In this document: positions 50,035 to 61,600 of the stretch, one piece after another | How the letters are laid out: each line of letters starts with the position of its first letter | Numbering within the stretch: position 1 is the first letter of the stretch | Source: Corbicula japonica | Lineage: Eukaryota > Mollusca > Bivalvia > Venerida > Cyrenidae | DNA length: 64,000 bases | Direction of reading: 5' to 3' | Assembly (NCBI GenBank): GCA_038501625.1 | Contig: JAZAYU010001112.1 | Location: 21,834-85,833 of the forward strand | Translations under genes and position numbers: made by a program | The notes under the pieces: model-generated | Seen by the model: only the letters and a program-made list of their open reading frames with translations | Told to the model about the DNA's origin: nothing | The model's database searches: none

Positions 50035-51369
50035 CTAAGAGATACATATTTTCATTCGATATATCACAATTTGGAAAATTTGGTACCAGTTTACTCCACT
50101 TAAGAGTAGTTCAATGATGTCTGGTAAGATAATCTTTAAAAATATATCACCCCATTCATCATTGACTTCAGTATCTTTACACGTATGCATACAACATAAT
50201 AATGCTATTTCTAAACGTATTTGCCACTGTGTGCACATGGAGAATGTTTCTGGAGACTTTAACATCATGCTGAAGGCATTGCTGATCTTTTCACACCGGA
50301 TTACTATCTGTGGTCCTTGCTCTAGTAAAAAATCTATCATCGTACACACCTCAGATCTCTCAAGTCCTGTAAGCCGACCAGCTAGCAGGTTTCTGTCTGG
50401 AATCATGTAGTTTGTGAGACATTTACTAAACACGCAACATTTGAGTGTTTTTAGTGCAATATGTAAAGCATTCAGAAGGTTGTTTTCAGTAAAATAGTGT
50501 TCTGGAAGTTTTTCCACCAACCACGTGACGAGATTCTTTATCACATATGACGTCATTTCCTTACAGATTGGCTTCAAACAGCTTTTAGTTAGCCACTTTA
50601 ATAAGATAAGCAATTTGATCTGACAATCATTGAAACTATGAATGAGTTTGATTTCCGCTTTTGTGAAGCAGATTCTCCACTCTAAGAACTGCAAAGGACT
50701 TCCTTCGTGTCCAATGGGAACAACGTGTGCTTCCATCGTTGAAACCTCTCGTAAAATATCGACATTCGGCCAACTGTATTTTCGTGGACGATCTAACCAG
50801 GATTGAAGCAATTCAGGACAGTCACAAATTATACCAACTACTAAGTCGATATCATCAACGATACTCCCGTTTAAAAGTGATATTGGGTTAGATGGCCCTC
50901 GACTCTGTGGTAATGAAGTTGCATAAACACTCAAGTCATACTCTTTAAGCTTGAAGGATTCTCGCCATTTTTCACTGGACAAATACGTATTCCCTGATAC
51001 TGGTCCAAACAGCGATTCTCGAACTTCTTCGTCTATTCTACTAATATTTCCGAGTATCAGCCGTGTGTAGCCAGGAGCTGTATCTGTCCTATCCAGTCTG
51101 AATACTGAAACATTGTCCGTAATATTGGCTAATTGTTGCGGGTTGGTTGTAGAAATAACTTTCGATGGTACAACTAGAACATCACAGTCAGATTCCCACC
51201 ACTTCGTAAGACCTTCTGCTTTGCTTCCTGCAATATTGAATAATCCGCTGCTAAGCGATTTAAAAAGCTCATCGTAAACCTTCCTTCTGACTATCCCCAT
51301 GGGTAAGCCATATCCAAGATGATCCATTGTCCTTGACAACAGAACTGACGCCGCCTCGTTGTTCCACAT
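50035..51369 (-). CDS. cGAS-like receptor / Mab-21-domain nucleotidyltransferase (cGLR4)
   Basis: Intact 444-residue ORF, an older paralogue of cGLR1. The GS motif is at residues 48-49 (NIAGSKAEGLTKW), the metal-binding pair is D61 and D63 (ESDCDVL), and the third acidic residue is D175 (VDDIDLVVG). HVVPIG and EWRICFTKAE mark the Mab-21 half. No zinc thumb is seen. Compared with cGLR1, the segment before the GS motif (residues 25-46), the stretch around 139-153 and the last 60 residues differ most, while the catalytic core is nearly unchanged. This pattern is discussed in the findings. The likely product is a cytosolic enzyme making a cyclic dinucleotide on ligand binding, by analogy with the family. 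The pyrimidine tract upstream of the ATG is conserved, so an upstream noncoding exon is possible. Confidence 0.9.
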   Translation of the reverse strand: MWNNEAASVLLSRTMDHLGYGLPMGIVRRKVYDELFKSLSSGLFNIAGSKAEGLTKWWESDCDVLVVPSKVISTTNPQQLANITDNVSVFRLDRTDTAPGYTRLILGNISRIDEEVRESLFGPVSGNTYLSSEKWRESFKLKEYDLSVYATSLPQSRGPSNPISLLNGSIVDDIDLVVGIICDCPELLQSWLDRPRKYSWPNVDILREVSTMEAHVVPIGHEGSPLQFLEWRICFTKAEIKLIHSFNDCQIKLLILLKWLTKSCLKPICKEMTSYVIKNLVTWLVEKLPEHYFTENNLLNALHIALKTLKCCVFSKCLTNYMIPDRNLLAGRLTGLERSEVCTMIDFLLEQGPQIVIRCEKISNAFSMMLKSPETFSMCTQWQIRLEIALLCCMHTCKDTEVNDEWGDIFLKIILPDIIELLLSGVNWYQIFQIVIYRMKICIS

Positions 51370-51469
51370 CTTCTGTCTTCTTCAACATAACAGGAATTAC
51401 GTTCAGTTTGTCTATACCCACGTAATTCACTGATATCAAGAACCTGATTGATAAAATAAATCATTATAA

Positions 51470-51665
51470 ATGCAACGATACGAGTAACATCACCGACAGA
51501 TTCCCACCACTTCGACAGACGAACTTTATGTTTGCTTCCTGGAATAGTCATGTCAAGTTGTTTTTTATATGTCAAGTTAATTTCAAATTTTCTGACGGCA
51601 TCTCACAATAAGTAAGCCACACCAAAGCTGATCCATTGTTCTTGTCGTATCCCATCTCCTTTCTC
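51470..51665 (-). pseudogene. Decayed 5' fragment of another cGLR
   Basis: The minus strand retains TMDQLW and then, after stops, IPGSKHKVRLSKWWESVGDV, recognisable as the start region and GS loop. The first metal-binding aspartate has become valine and the frame is broken. It lies directly upstream of cGLR4, which points to an older tandem duplication. Confidence 0.75.
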
Positions 51666-51727
51666 ATCCTGGTGTAATGGCTTCTATACCCATGTAACTT
51701 TTGTGGATTATTGTTTAGATCCTAAAT

Positions 51728-51810
51728 ACAGTCAAACCTTTCATTAGCAGCCACCCAAGGGAGTGACAAAAAGTGGCTGCTGAAGACAGGTGGCTGATGT
51801 CTAAATTATC
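51728..51810. mobile_element. Fragment of an inverted-repeat element
   Basis: acagtcaaacctttcattag followed by agtggctgctgaagacaggt resembles the left end of the element at 43,606-43,755 and similar short elements. The right end is not seen. Confidence 0.4.
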
Positions 51811-54244
51811 TTACAAGAATAATTAAGTTGTTCACGAAACGAGACTATGATGAATAATGGTGTAATTAATAATTTGTCATTAAACAAAATGCACTTTTTC
51901 TCCATTTTTCCTTACAGCTATAATTTTGAATGATGTTAAAATGAAAACATGCAGACACGAATATTGGCCTCGCTATGATGTATAAATTTATAAAATTGTG
52001 CGTCCTCAAGTCTTTTTCTACAAAATAAAAACATGAAAATAACTGATTTGTCTTTTTCAACATCTTTGTCATCTATACGCTGAAGCGACAAATAGAAATA
52101 CTCGCCTTAAAGAGTTTGACTTGATTCTCTGAAAAATTAGATAATCGACAAATTAAAGTGTCATGAAAAAAGCAACTAATGCGCACGCACAAAAAACATT
52201 TACAGTCTTAGAAAAAGACAGGCATATAAATAAATAATTAAAGTATTTTATTTGCTTTTCAAATAATAACTTCATTTTAACAATCCTAAAAAAACTAGGC
52301 ATCTAAACAATAATTATGATAGTATTTAATTTGCTTTTAAATAATAAACTCATTTTACATGATATTTTAGATACGTATTCGCCTTACTTACTTGGTTTTT
52401 AAGAGGTATAAGAAATGGCGAATACTTACTATAGATAAAATCTGGAATAATAAACAATTTTAGTTGCATGATTTTATGATTATAAATTGACAGTAAATTC
52501 AAAAGAACTTAAACACCTAACACTTCTAGTCTTCAGTCCAATGACATATCACCATCCCTACCCAACCCCCATCACCATTCTTTTTTTCTTGTTTTGCTGG
52601 AAAAAAAAAGAAAATTTGTTATTCAGTTGTTATATTTTTTTTCCTGACGCTCTTCATTTGTAGATTATCTATAGTCCGATTTTACGCATTGAGCCGTGAA
52701 TGTACTTTTGTATTTATAGATTTTTGGAATATTCCACAAAATAGGGAAGTTAGATATTCCCATCATGGCTCATAATGTTAAAATTGAACACTATGTAACA
52801 TAAGACTTCATGGCCGTGGCAGTAACGCACCTGAGGTGAAACATTTTGGCGTAGGGGTTATGTGTTCGAATCCCATGAGGAATATTTGTTCGAATCCCAT
52901 GAGGGGGATTTATTTTTTCTGTGTTTTTATAGCATTTTTTCCAATTCATTCATGTAGACACCGACAAAAATGCTAATAAGATGTTGCGATCAAAGCTTAC
53001 TCAAACACAGTTTTCGGACGATGCCAAAAATGGTGCAAATTCGTTTTGAATATTTTTAAATAAAAGTAAGATATTATAATGAAGGTTCCTTTTACTACAA
53101 TTGTTTACAGAACGTCAGTGTTTACAGGTGTCAGCGCCCCTTCGGTGCAGAGGCTTAAGGGGTCACGGCAAGCTGCTCAACAAAATATTGTTAGAAAAAG
53201 GAATGAATATGAACAAAATTAAAAGGGAATTGCAAAACAATAAATAAAATCATATCACATGAACTAAATTAAAATAATAAAAAGCATATGAAATACGAAA
53301 AAAAAACTTGCTGTTATTGGATTCGAACTTGCAATGTTTTGCATTACAGCCTGAGTTCCTTAACCACTGAGCTAATACATCGTGACGGAAAAAATGCTAA
53401 CAGGTTTTAATGTCGTATAAGTTAACTTACTTAAAGGTAACTGTAAATTGACGCACTTTACCTATTTAGGATTATAACAGTGGACTTGTCCGAAAGGTCA
53501 CAGCTCACGGGTAAAAATCGAACTATAGTAGTACAGAAATTATTGCTCTATCTTCCTCTTCTTTTTCGCTGCGAGGGGATGCTGTGTTTTTGTGAGTGTG
53601 GCGATTCCTGATTATAGTGATATATGCATATTTCACTTTTTTAAGACTAGTATTTTAAGTATTTTTATTCGTCGCTCAAAATTAACCAACGAGCAAGATG
53701 TTGAAAAAGACAAGTCAATTATTTTATGTGTCTAAAGAAACAACTCACATACTTTTGCACTCATTATTTCAAAACTTTATATAAAGCGAGGCCGATATAC
53801 TTTTCCGTAAAAACAACTTTTCAATTCATATTTATATTATCCTCAAAAAATGAGATTTTCCTTTCTTCTCAAACACCACAGGAATAACGTGTAATTGGTC
53901 GACACCCTCGTTACTAGTGAGGATCAATGTATTTTAAAAAAATCATTCTGAACTGGATTAAAGTATACTTTAACCCAGTTCTGAAGTAACAAACAAATTA
54001 ACATGCAGTCGCAGCATACAAAAAATCTAACTTTCTTGTTGATTGGCGAAAACGAAAGTAGAATAAGAATTAAAGAAATAGTGTTAGTAATGAATCATTT
54101 GAACTACGAAGACAATCTGAATGGATAAGCAAAATACAATTCCTTAAATAAATAATTTCGTTTAATATAATATTTATTTGCGTTACAGGTTTAAACAAAG
54201 CCATATAAAATAAACTTAATTGTCAATAAATATTATCCTTACCT
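51811..54244. other. Gene-free stretch
   Basis: No supported gene. 53,870-54,244 is decayed cGLR-type 5' flank (caggaataacgtgtaattgg, cgaaaacgaaagtagaataa). tRNA-like boxes at 52,860-52,905 (two copies of gttcgaatcccatgagg) and 53,310-53,385 are degenerate. Confidence 0.5.
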
Positions 54245-54290
54245 CGAATATTTCCGGGTTTTCCGATGAACGTCGTCAAAATCAGGTTGA
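54245..54290 (-). other. Possible 5' leader exon edge of the cGLR4 unit
   Basis: On the minus strand, cggaaaacccggaaatattc is followed by GAG and gtaaggataa, a strong donor-like sequence. The same conserved segment precedes the other cGLR copies without the full donor. It would splice over about 2.9 kb to the site before cGLR4. Inference only. Confidence 0.3.
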
Positions 54291-54336
54291 CTGTTTCACT
54301 GCGCATGTCTGTATTTCATCAGACAAGCAGACAGTT

Positions 54337-55609
54337 AGACTCTTTCTCCGTCGTTATCACAAAATAAACGACTGTTGTAAACCAAAAACTAGAGGCATCT
54401 AATTGGCTGCAGGATGACGTCACATATGCTTTCTGTATCTATTTTAATATTTTCTCTACAGCTTCTTATCAACTAGGCCTATTGCTCATCACAATAATTC
54501 ATGATAAAACTTGACATGGATGAAGAGAAAATGAGCACCCTTTGTGATAAAAAAGAAGAGGTACAGCTTATACTTCATTAAACCAGCAATTAGGAGGTGT
54601 AAACATCGCACTGCACTGAACGACATGTTCACAAACATTGTGCAGATTTTGTGCAACTCGAAGGTTTAACATATCTCAGTTTAGTAGACATTCCATTCAA
54701 ATAAATCAGTGACCGAGTGAAGTGGCATCAAATTGCTATCAGCAACCCTGTTGGGATAATGGTAAACGTGCACCTTGTAATATGACTCTGAGTTTGTTGT
54801 ATTTTAATCTAACACTAATTGGTGTTTAACTGATAATCTCCAGCAGCAGGTACTTTACTTGAATAACTGGGTTATATCGCCTATATTTAAACCTCAAGGA
54901 ATGATAACTTAAGCTCGCTAAGGATTCTCTGGCGATTATAGTCGCCAGACAAAATTGGTTTACTACTGTCGCTGTCTGCTGAAAGTACAGACATGCGCAG
55001 TGAAACAGTCAAGCAGACAGTAGTAGTAAACCAATTTTGTCTGGCGATTATAGTCGCCAGAGAATCCTTAGCGAGCTTCAGTTATCTTTCCTTGAGGTTT
55101 AAAATAGGCTGTATACGTTTAAAGATATTAACAACTTAACACCAGTTATCGTTAGATTTAAGAATACAACGAACTCGGAGTCATATTACAAGATGCATGC
55201 TTACCTTTATCCCTACAGGGTTGCTGTTACTATACCGAGATATCTTAAACCTTTGAGTTGCACAAAATTTAATGCTGCACAATGTTTGCTATATCATGTT
55301 GTTCAAAGCGCTGTAGTAAACACCTTCTACTTGCTGGTTTAATAAAGTATAAGCTGTACCTATTCTTTTTTTATCACAAAGGGTGCATATTTACTCTTGA
55401 TACATGTCACCAGGGTCTAGACCCTGATGTCACGTTTTATATCATGAATTATAGTGATGAGCAATAGGCCTAGTTGATAAGAAGCTGGAGAGAAAATATA
55501 AAAATAGATACTGAAAGCAAATGTGACGTCATCCAGCAGCCAATCAGGGGGCTCTAGTGTTTGGTTTACAACAGTCGTTTATTTTTTGATAACGACGGAG
55601 AAAGAGTCT
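54337..55609. mobile_element. 1.27-kb imperfect palindrome
   Basis: The left end agactctttctccgtcgtta is matched by the right end taacgacggagaaagagtct. Pairing continues, with indels, to a loop near 54,976-55,012. Roughly 600-bp arms are clearly similar over most of their length. The innermost arms (ctggcgattatagtcgccag) are close to identical. The loop contains gacatgcgcagtgaaacagt, whose reverse complement also occurs just outside the left end (54,283-54,305). No protein. A foldback element or an inverted duplication are both possible. Confidence 0.85.
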
Positions 55610-56690
55610 ACAAAATAGGTTATCTGACTGATAAAACGTCCGTAGTCCGTATACAGAGGTAAGTGTTTTAGTGACTGTCAAATGAGTTAAAAAAATTCAT
55701 TGATGAATCAGAAGCAAACACACTGATTAATCGATTTCTTCTGATAAATCTGCAAAACTTGTAATGGTGTAACTGATTCTTGCACTACGGACATGGACAA
55801 TAACTACATTAAAATACTCTTTTAATAAACATGTATGGGCTGTTTCAAAAAAAATGGCTGGAAAAGTTCATAAAAATTCCAAACTGGTTATTCTGTATGT
55901 TTATGCTTATTGAAACTGAGTACAGAACTGAAAAGATTTTTGAAATCAGTCAACTGGTTGCTGAGATATATATTCATTTGAAAAATTGCAAGTGAAGTGA
56001 AAAATGTAAAGAATTTAAGGTCATATAGTCCAAACTGGTTGCTCCATATGTTTGTAAAGTCTTTTCTATCAAGGAAACAAGGGTTTTATTAGTCAGGGCG
56101 GGCTGGGGGTGAGGCGGCTGGTCAAGCGCAAGTGACTAGAAACACAATACGCATTGCATCATGAACTAGTTTTCAATTATATGCACCACTTTACCTCGGT
56201 CCTAACACACTTGGATAAAAAACAGGACCAAGCATATTCGGAACTGAAAATAATAGGTAATGCAGGATGAATTCCTGACCGAACCTAAAAGGACCGGTCT
56301 TACAAATGAAAATGAATACAACGTTCTGCAATGTAATCTACAGACTACAGTTTTGTATACATATAAGAACCAAGTAAAACATAAAAATTAAACAAGACTG
56401 TTTAAACTCACCATTCCATTTCAATTTATTTTCTTCAACGAATATGTCTTTAGCCATCGTCAGTCAAGTCAGAGCCTTCATCACTGATTTATTGATTTTC
56501 TGATCAATTATCCCATCACTAGTGTTTTCGTCCGATCAGAACGCACGTAAATCCAAAACTGTGTTCATATATGGGCGTTTATATATTAATAAAAGTAAGT
56601 GTTTATAAAATAAGGATAAAGACGAAGTCATACAATGGCTGATATAAATAATTTAAATACGACCACCAGTCACTTTCTCTTAACTTTTTC
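55610..56690. other. Gene-free stretch
   Basis: No conserved ORF. A short candidate first exon on the minus strand (56,412-56,457) is discussed among rejected items. Confidence 0.45.
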
Positions 56691-56692
56691 TT

Positions 56693-57000
56693 AAGCCATA
56701 CGCACACCATCCCTTTCTCTTAAGCCATACACACACCATCCCTTTCTCTTAAGCCATATGCACACCATCCCTTTCTCTTAAGCCATACGCACACCATCCC
56801 TTTCTCTTAAGCCATACGCACACCATCCCTTTCTCTTAAGCCATACGCACACAATCACTTTCTCATAAGCCATAGGCACACCATCCATTTCTCTTAAGAC
56901 ATACGCACACCATCCATTTCTCTTAAGACATACGCACACCATCTTCTCTTAAGCCATACACATGCCATCCCTTTCTCTTAAGCCATATGCACACCATCGT
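56693..57000. repeat. 29-bp minisatellite, about 10 copies
   Basis: The unit is aagccatacgcacaccatcc plus ctttctctt. Period 29 is seen for example as aagcc at 56,693 and 56,722. A few units are shortened near 56,940. It lies just beyond the 3' end of the membrane-protein gene. Confidence 0.9.
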
Positions 57001-57550
57001 TTTGTGATGGATTAACTTTGTAATGTTAAGCGTTGTAAAAATTATATTGCGCTGACAACACTCAACACGGAGAACGTTCGAGTTAACAATAATATATACA
57101 TTTATACATTTTAATAAGTGTCAATAATCGGGCTCAAAAACTTCACTTAAAGGCCCTAAAATTGTGAGAAAACTTTCTTTTTGGTCGAATTACCTTTTAC
57201 ATGTTTTCCCAGAGGTACCGTGACACATTGATTTGTGCTATTTGCACAGACAGTAATATATTTAATAACACTAAATTCTTGCTACTTGCAAGAGAAAAAT
57301 TCTTCTTCTTGAAGAACTGAAGAACATCAAAATATAACACTGCAAATAATTTAATACTAACTTAACAAGACATACATTATAAATATAACGAACCCACAAA
57401 TCCTTTTGAATGTTCATCATTAAAAATAAAAATCTTATTTGCAGATCATCAATACATTTAAAGCATTCAAAATCACAGATATGAAAGGATTTGATAACTG
57501 GCATAAAAAGAATTCATGTAAGTATTTTTGTTGTTTGTTTTTTTTTTCAG
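57001..57550. other. 3' flank of the membrane-protein gene
   Basis: No gene. It probably contains the 3' untranslated region of the minus-strand gene ending at 57,551. A clear poly(A) signal could not be assigned by eye. Confidence 0.4.
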
Positions 57551-57684
57551 TCACGAATTGTTCATTTCCTGGTAAGGGACAGCTGTGGAACTTGGTGCTG
57601 AAGCGTTTATAGAGACTTGATCTGCATTACGTAGAAACAACGTACTGTCAAACATTGTGCTTCCCGCTCTGTACTTTGAAGAAT
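57551..57684 (-). CDS. Terminal exon: cytoplasmic tail
   Basis: The acceptor cattctttcag precedes the exon, which starts in phase 1 and completes an aspartate codon with the previous exon. It encodes SSKYRAGSTMFDS and ends VPYQEMNNS before TGA at 57,551-57,553. No membrane span. Confidence 0.75.
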
Positions 57685-58576
57685 CTGAAAGAATGAAATA
57701 GGCAGCTAATAAAAATGTGATATATACATTATAAGGAATACAGGCATACTCAGAAAATGCAGCCTCTCTATGGCACAGCCAACATGTTAAAGACAGATAG
57801 AGAGAACATGTTTAAAATATGAACTTCTAGATAATATTTACATCAAAATAATAAACGAAAAACAGTAACTCGAATGGTCTATGGCAAAATATATTTCCAA
57901 ATTAAGATTTTAAAAGGAGTTCTAAGTAGCACTAATTCTAGAGAACAAACATGTACAACTTGCATTGTTGAGTTCATTGTAGACCAACCTATACTACTAA
58001 AAATTTGCATTGCTTAATTAATTAAAAGGTGTGTATATTCCTTACACATGGTTAAAACGATACAATATTTGCTGTGTTTTGCAAAATATGTTCATTTGAC
58101 ATCAGCATTGTGCAAAAACAGGGATGAGCCAACAAAGTGTTGAAGCAGAACTCCAGTTGAAACTTTGTAAGACCAATAAATCGGGGTAAAAAGGAAAGTA
58201 ATCCTTATCAAATTTTGAGTAGTGTATAATGTGGATGTGTCTTTACATCATAATGTTTATAAAAAATGAAGATAACTTTTCACAAGAAAATCCATTTTGT
58301 GAGCCTGATTCCGATAAAACCATGGTACCTTCAGTTCCAAGATGTCTAAATTTCTTTTTATAAATTTTAATCCCCGCATAAACAAGAATGGTGGTAAAGG
58401 CTAGAAGTCCGATCACAAGTGCTGCAATAGCGCCACTACTTAGAGCTGGACCATTGTCTTCTGAACTGAAACAAGAACATGTTTAATGGTGTAACGAAAA
58501 TTGTCTTTGGAACACTTAAACAAGAAAAGAACTGCTTAGAGGGAGATTTGGGAAATAGAGTCTCCCAACTGTCAAG

Positions 58577-58636
<60 letters not shown>

Positions 58637-61600
58637 GAGTAGGTTTTATATAAATGTTTCGTACAGAAAGTCAAAGACCTATATGACTTCTTAGAACTGA
58701 AAAAACTGCTTCCTATTCTGACAAACTTAATTCATCTCTGACAAGAAAATGTGCATATAATGTAACAAATTGCACTGGGATCATCATGGAACAATGAACA
58801 TTTACATATCGTGTCACAAATAATACTGGGAAAACTAAAACAAAATCATGTTCTAATGGTGTAACAGTCCCTGGAACACTGGAACAATAGAATATAGGTA
58901 TTGTGTAATAATTAGTGTTGGGAACACTGAAACAAGAATACAACAAATGATGCAACAAATGAAGCAACAAATATTACTGCAAACACTGAAACGCCGACAA
59001 TACAACACTGTCCAACAAGCTGTAAAGTATTTCTGGGAATAATGAAGCAAGGATTTGTAACATTTAGCAAATGTATTTAATTATCTAAAGCAAGTCTATA
59101 TTCCAAGATTGCCTAGTTGATATAATAGATTAAACATCCGCCCAAAGAATACACTGACCACTTGATAGTAGGCACTTGTTGCCTGTGCATAAAGGAATCA
59201 AGACACACCTTGTGTTAGTAGTTTTATTAACTAGACTTCTAGACTTGAATGTTGCCACTCGCAACCAGACAATATTACATACAATTACACATGGTGCAAC
59301 ATACAGTCTTGGGAACACCGGAAAAAGAATTTTTACACAAAGTACAACAATAAGTAAGGAATGGCAACAATGAAACAACAGCATGTACAAATGATGCATC
59401 AACCTAGTCCTGGGAACACGTAAACATGGATAGCTGGGTTCGTACGCATTGTGCAACAAATGGCTCTGAGAATTCTTGAAAAATGCCATATACATAAGGT
59501 GCAACAAAAATTTCTTGGAATACTTTTAGTATATTTACAGTGCTAGCTATTTAAATAATTTATAACTTTTATCCCTGATAAAGCCCTTTACATATAACTA
59601 AAGATTAATGTAAGAGTAAAACTCTGACAGCATTGTATTTCGAATGTGTCATGAGAATGGTGTCTACAGGTATCTTCCAAGCAACAGTACCGTATTTTCC
59701 CGCTTATAAGACGGGGTTTTTTCCTTGGAAAATAGCCTTAAAAGTAGGAGACCCGTCTTATAAGCGCGATCTACAAGAAGATTTCGTTTTTTGGCAGGTA
59801 CTTTTTAAAGTTTCTTATAAAAACATACGATTTTTTAAATCTGGCCATTATCTATCGGTAATTTTTTCGGTAATTAATTTTCGACGAGCATTTGTAATAT
59901 AAGTTTGACCGATTTTTTTCTTGGTTTAGTAATAAAAATTTTATAAATCTTTTTCATATTGAAGATATAATTTGGAAATTATTATGGAAAGCACTCGATG
60001 TTGATATAAGCAATGTTTGTTGTAAGGACTATTATTTATTTTGATATAATTGGCATAGTTCACTGTTCATGTTGGCCAGAGTAATAATGCTAATTGAATA
60101 TTTTAGCCAGTTGCATATTGTTATAATCTAAAATTTTTCCACTGCTTTTCAGTTTTAAGAAAATTGTCACAGCCGTTATAATTGCCTAAGGCTGTGTTGT
60201 TTGAATCTGTCACCAGGTATTGTAAATTTATTAACAGAGATTGCTGTCAACACCTCTTGCAAACTCGAAAATTCAGATTATATGACACAAACTCTGCATG
60301 AACTGAAATGACGGGATACAGTTTGTTTGCCCCGAGGCTTGATTGTTCTTGCTATTCGCCTTTGACAAAGTTTAATTGAATTTAACATCTGGACAATAGA
60401 TTAATATTCGAGTGTGAAAAGCTTGCATACGGACAAAGACTGAAATTAACAGTTAAATGCGCAGTGGTGATACACAATCATCAATAATCTTAGAGGATGT
60501 CACAATAGAGAAAGATCTATAAAACTTTTTTGGAATTGTGTTCCAATGACTAAGCGTTAAAGATATCAAGTTTACCAAAAAAAATTGCCGATTTTTTTTA
60601 CGAGATTAACACTTATTAGAATATGTATCAATGACGGAGCTTCGAAAATATTGCACTTGCCGAAAACATTGCCGATTTTTCTCAGATTTTTTTAGAAATT
60701 CACAGTAATTAGGATATGTTAATGACGGAGCTTCGAAAATATTAATTTTACCGAAAAAATTGCCGATTTTTTTAGCCGATATTTTTCGAAATTCACACTT
60801 ATTAGGAAATATTCCTATGACGGAACTTCGAAAATATTAAATTTTCCCGAAATATTGCCGATTTTTCGCCGATTTTTTTTTTGCGAAATTCACACTTATT
60901 AGAATGTTTTCCAATTACGAAGCCTCAAAAATCTTAAATTTACCGAAATTTGTATTTCGAATGTGTCATGAGAATGGTGTCTACAGGTATCTTCCAAGCA
61001 ACAGTACCGGTATATTACTTAATAATTGCATTGCTTACATATAAAACAATACCTGTTTCCAAGGGCACTTGTAGCTCCATTGCTTACTGTGGTAGACTGT
61101 GCACCTTGTGTAGAAGCTGACTGAGAAAAACCAGTCAAAGTTGACTGGTGCCCGAGTATCTGTGTGGCTGAACCAGTAACAGGATGTATAGGGGAACCAG
61201 TAAGAGGAGGAGTAACAACAGATGACTTTGTTGAAATGACAAAACCAGGAGGTGACTTCACTGTAGTAGTACTGCAATGCAAATATGAAACTCAACTAGA
61301 ATGTGTCCTCAGACAATGATGCCCCAAACTGCTGCAACAACATTTGTAATAATCAAGGCCATAACTCTGTAAAAAAACAGCCACAGGAAAAAATCCTATT
61401 TGAACGATCATCTAAACATTCTACTTGATCGTTTGTGCAAGTTTGATAGAAATCCGCCTGATAGTTTAGAAGTTGATGCAACCAAATTTGGAGGACCTAC
61501 GTACAGACTAGTGCAACTCTATATTAAATAAATAAAAAAATCAGATTTAAATCAGGCGTAATTCAGTTGTAAGTTATCAGAAGTAAACTATTAAAGCTTT

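Noticed and set aside
52830..52910. tRNA-like B box present twice in tandem
   Set aside because: There is only a B-box-like gttcgaatccc with no consistent cloverleaf.
53305..53390. tRNA-like sequence on the minus strand, possible anticodon GTA
   Set aside because: It has box-like motifs (ttagctcagtggttaagg, gttcgaatcc), but stems do not form; at most a decayed tRNA-derived fragment.
56412..56457. Possible first coding exon (ATG in good context, then a gtgag donor) on the minus strand
   Set aside because: Only 15 codons long, and no partner exon in phase could be identified to the left.
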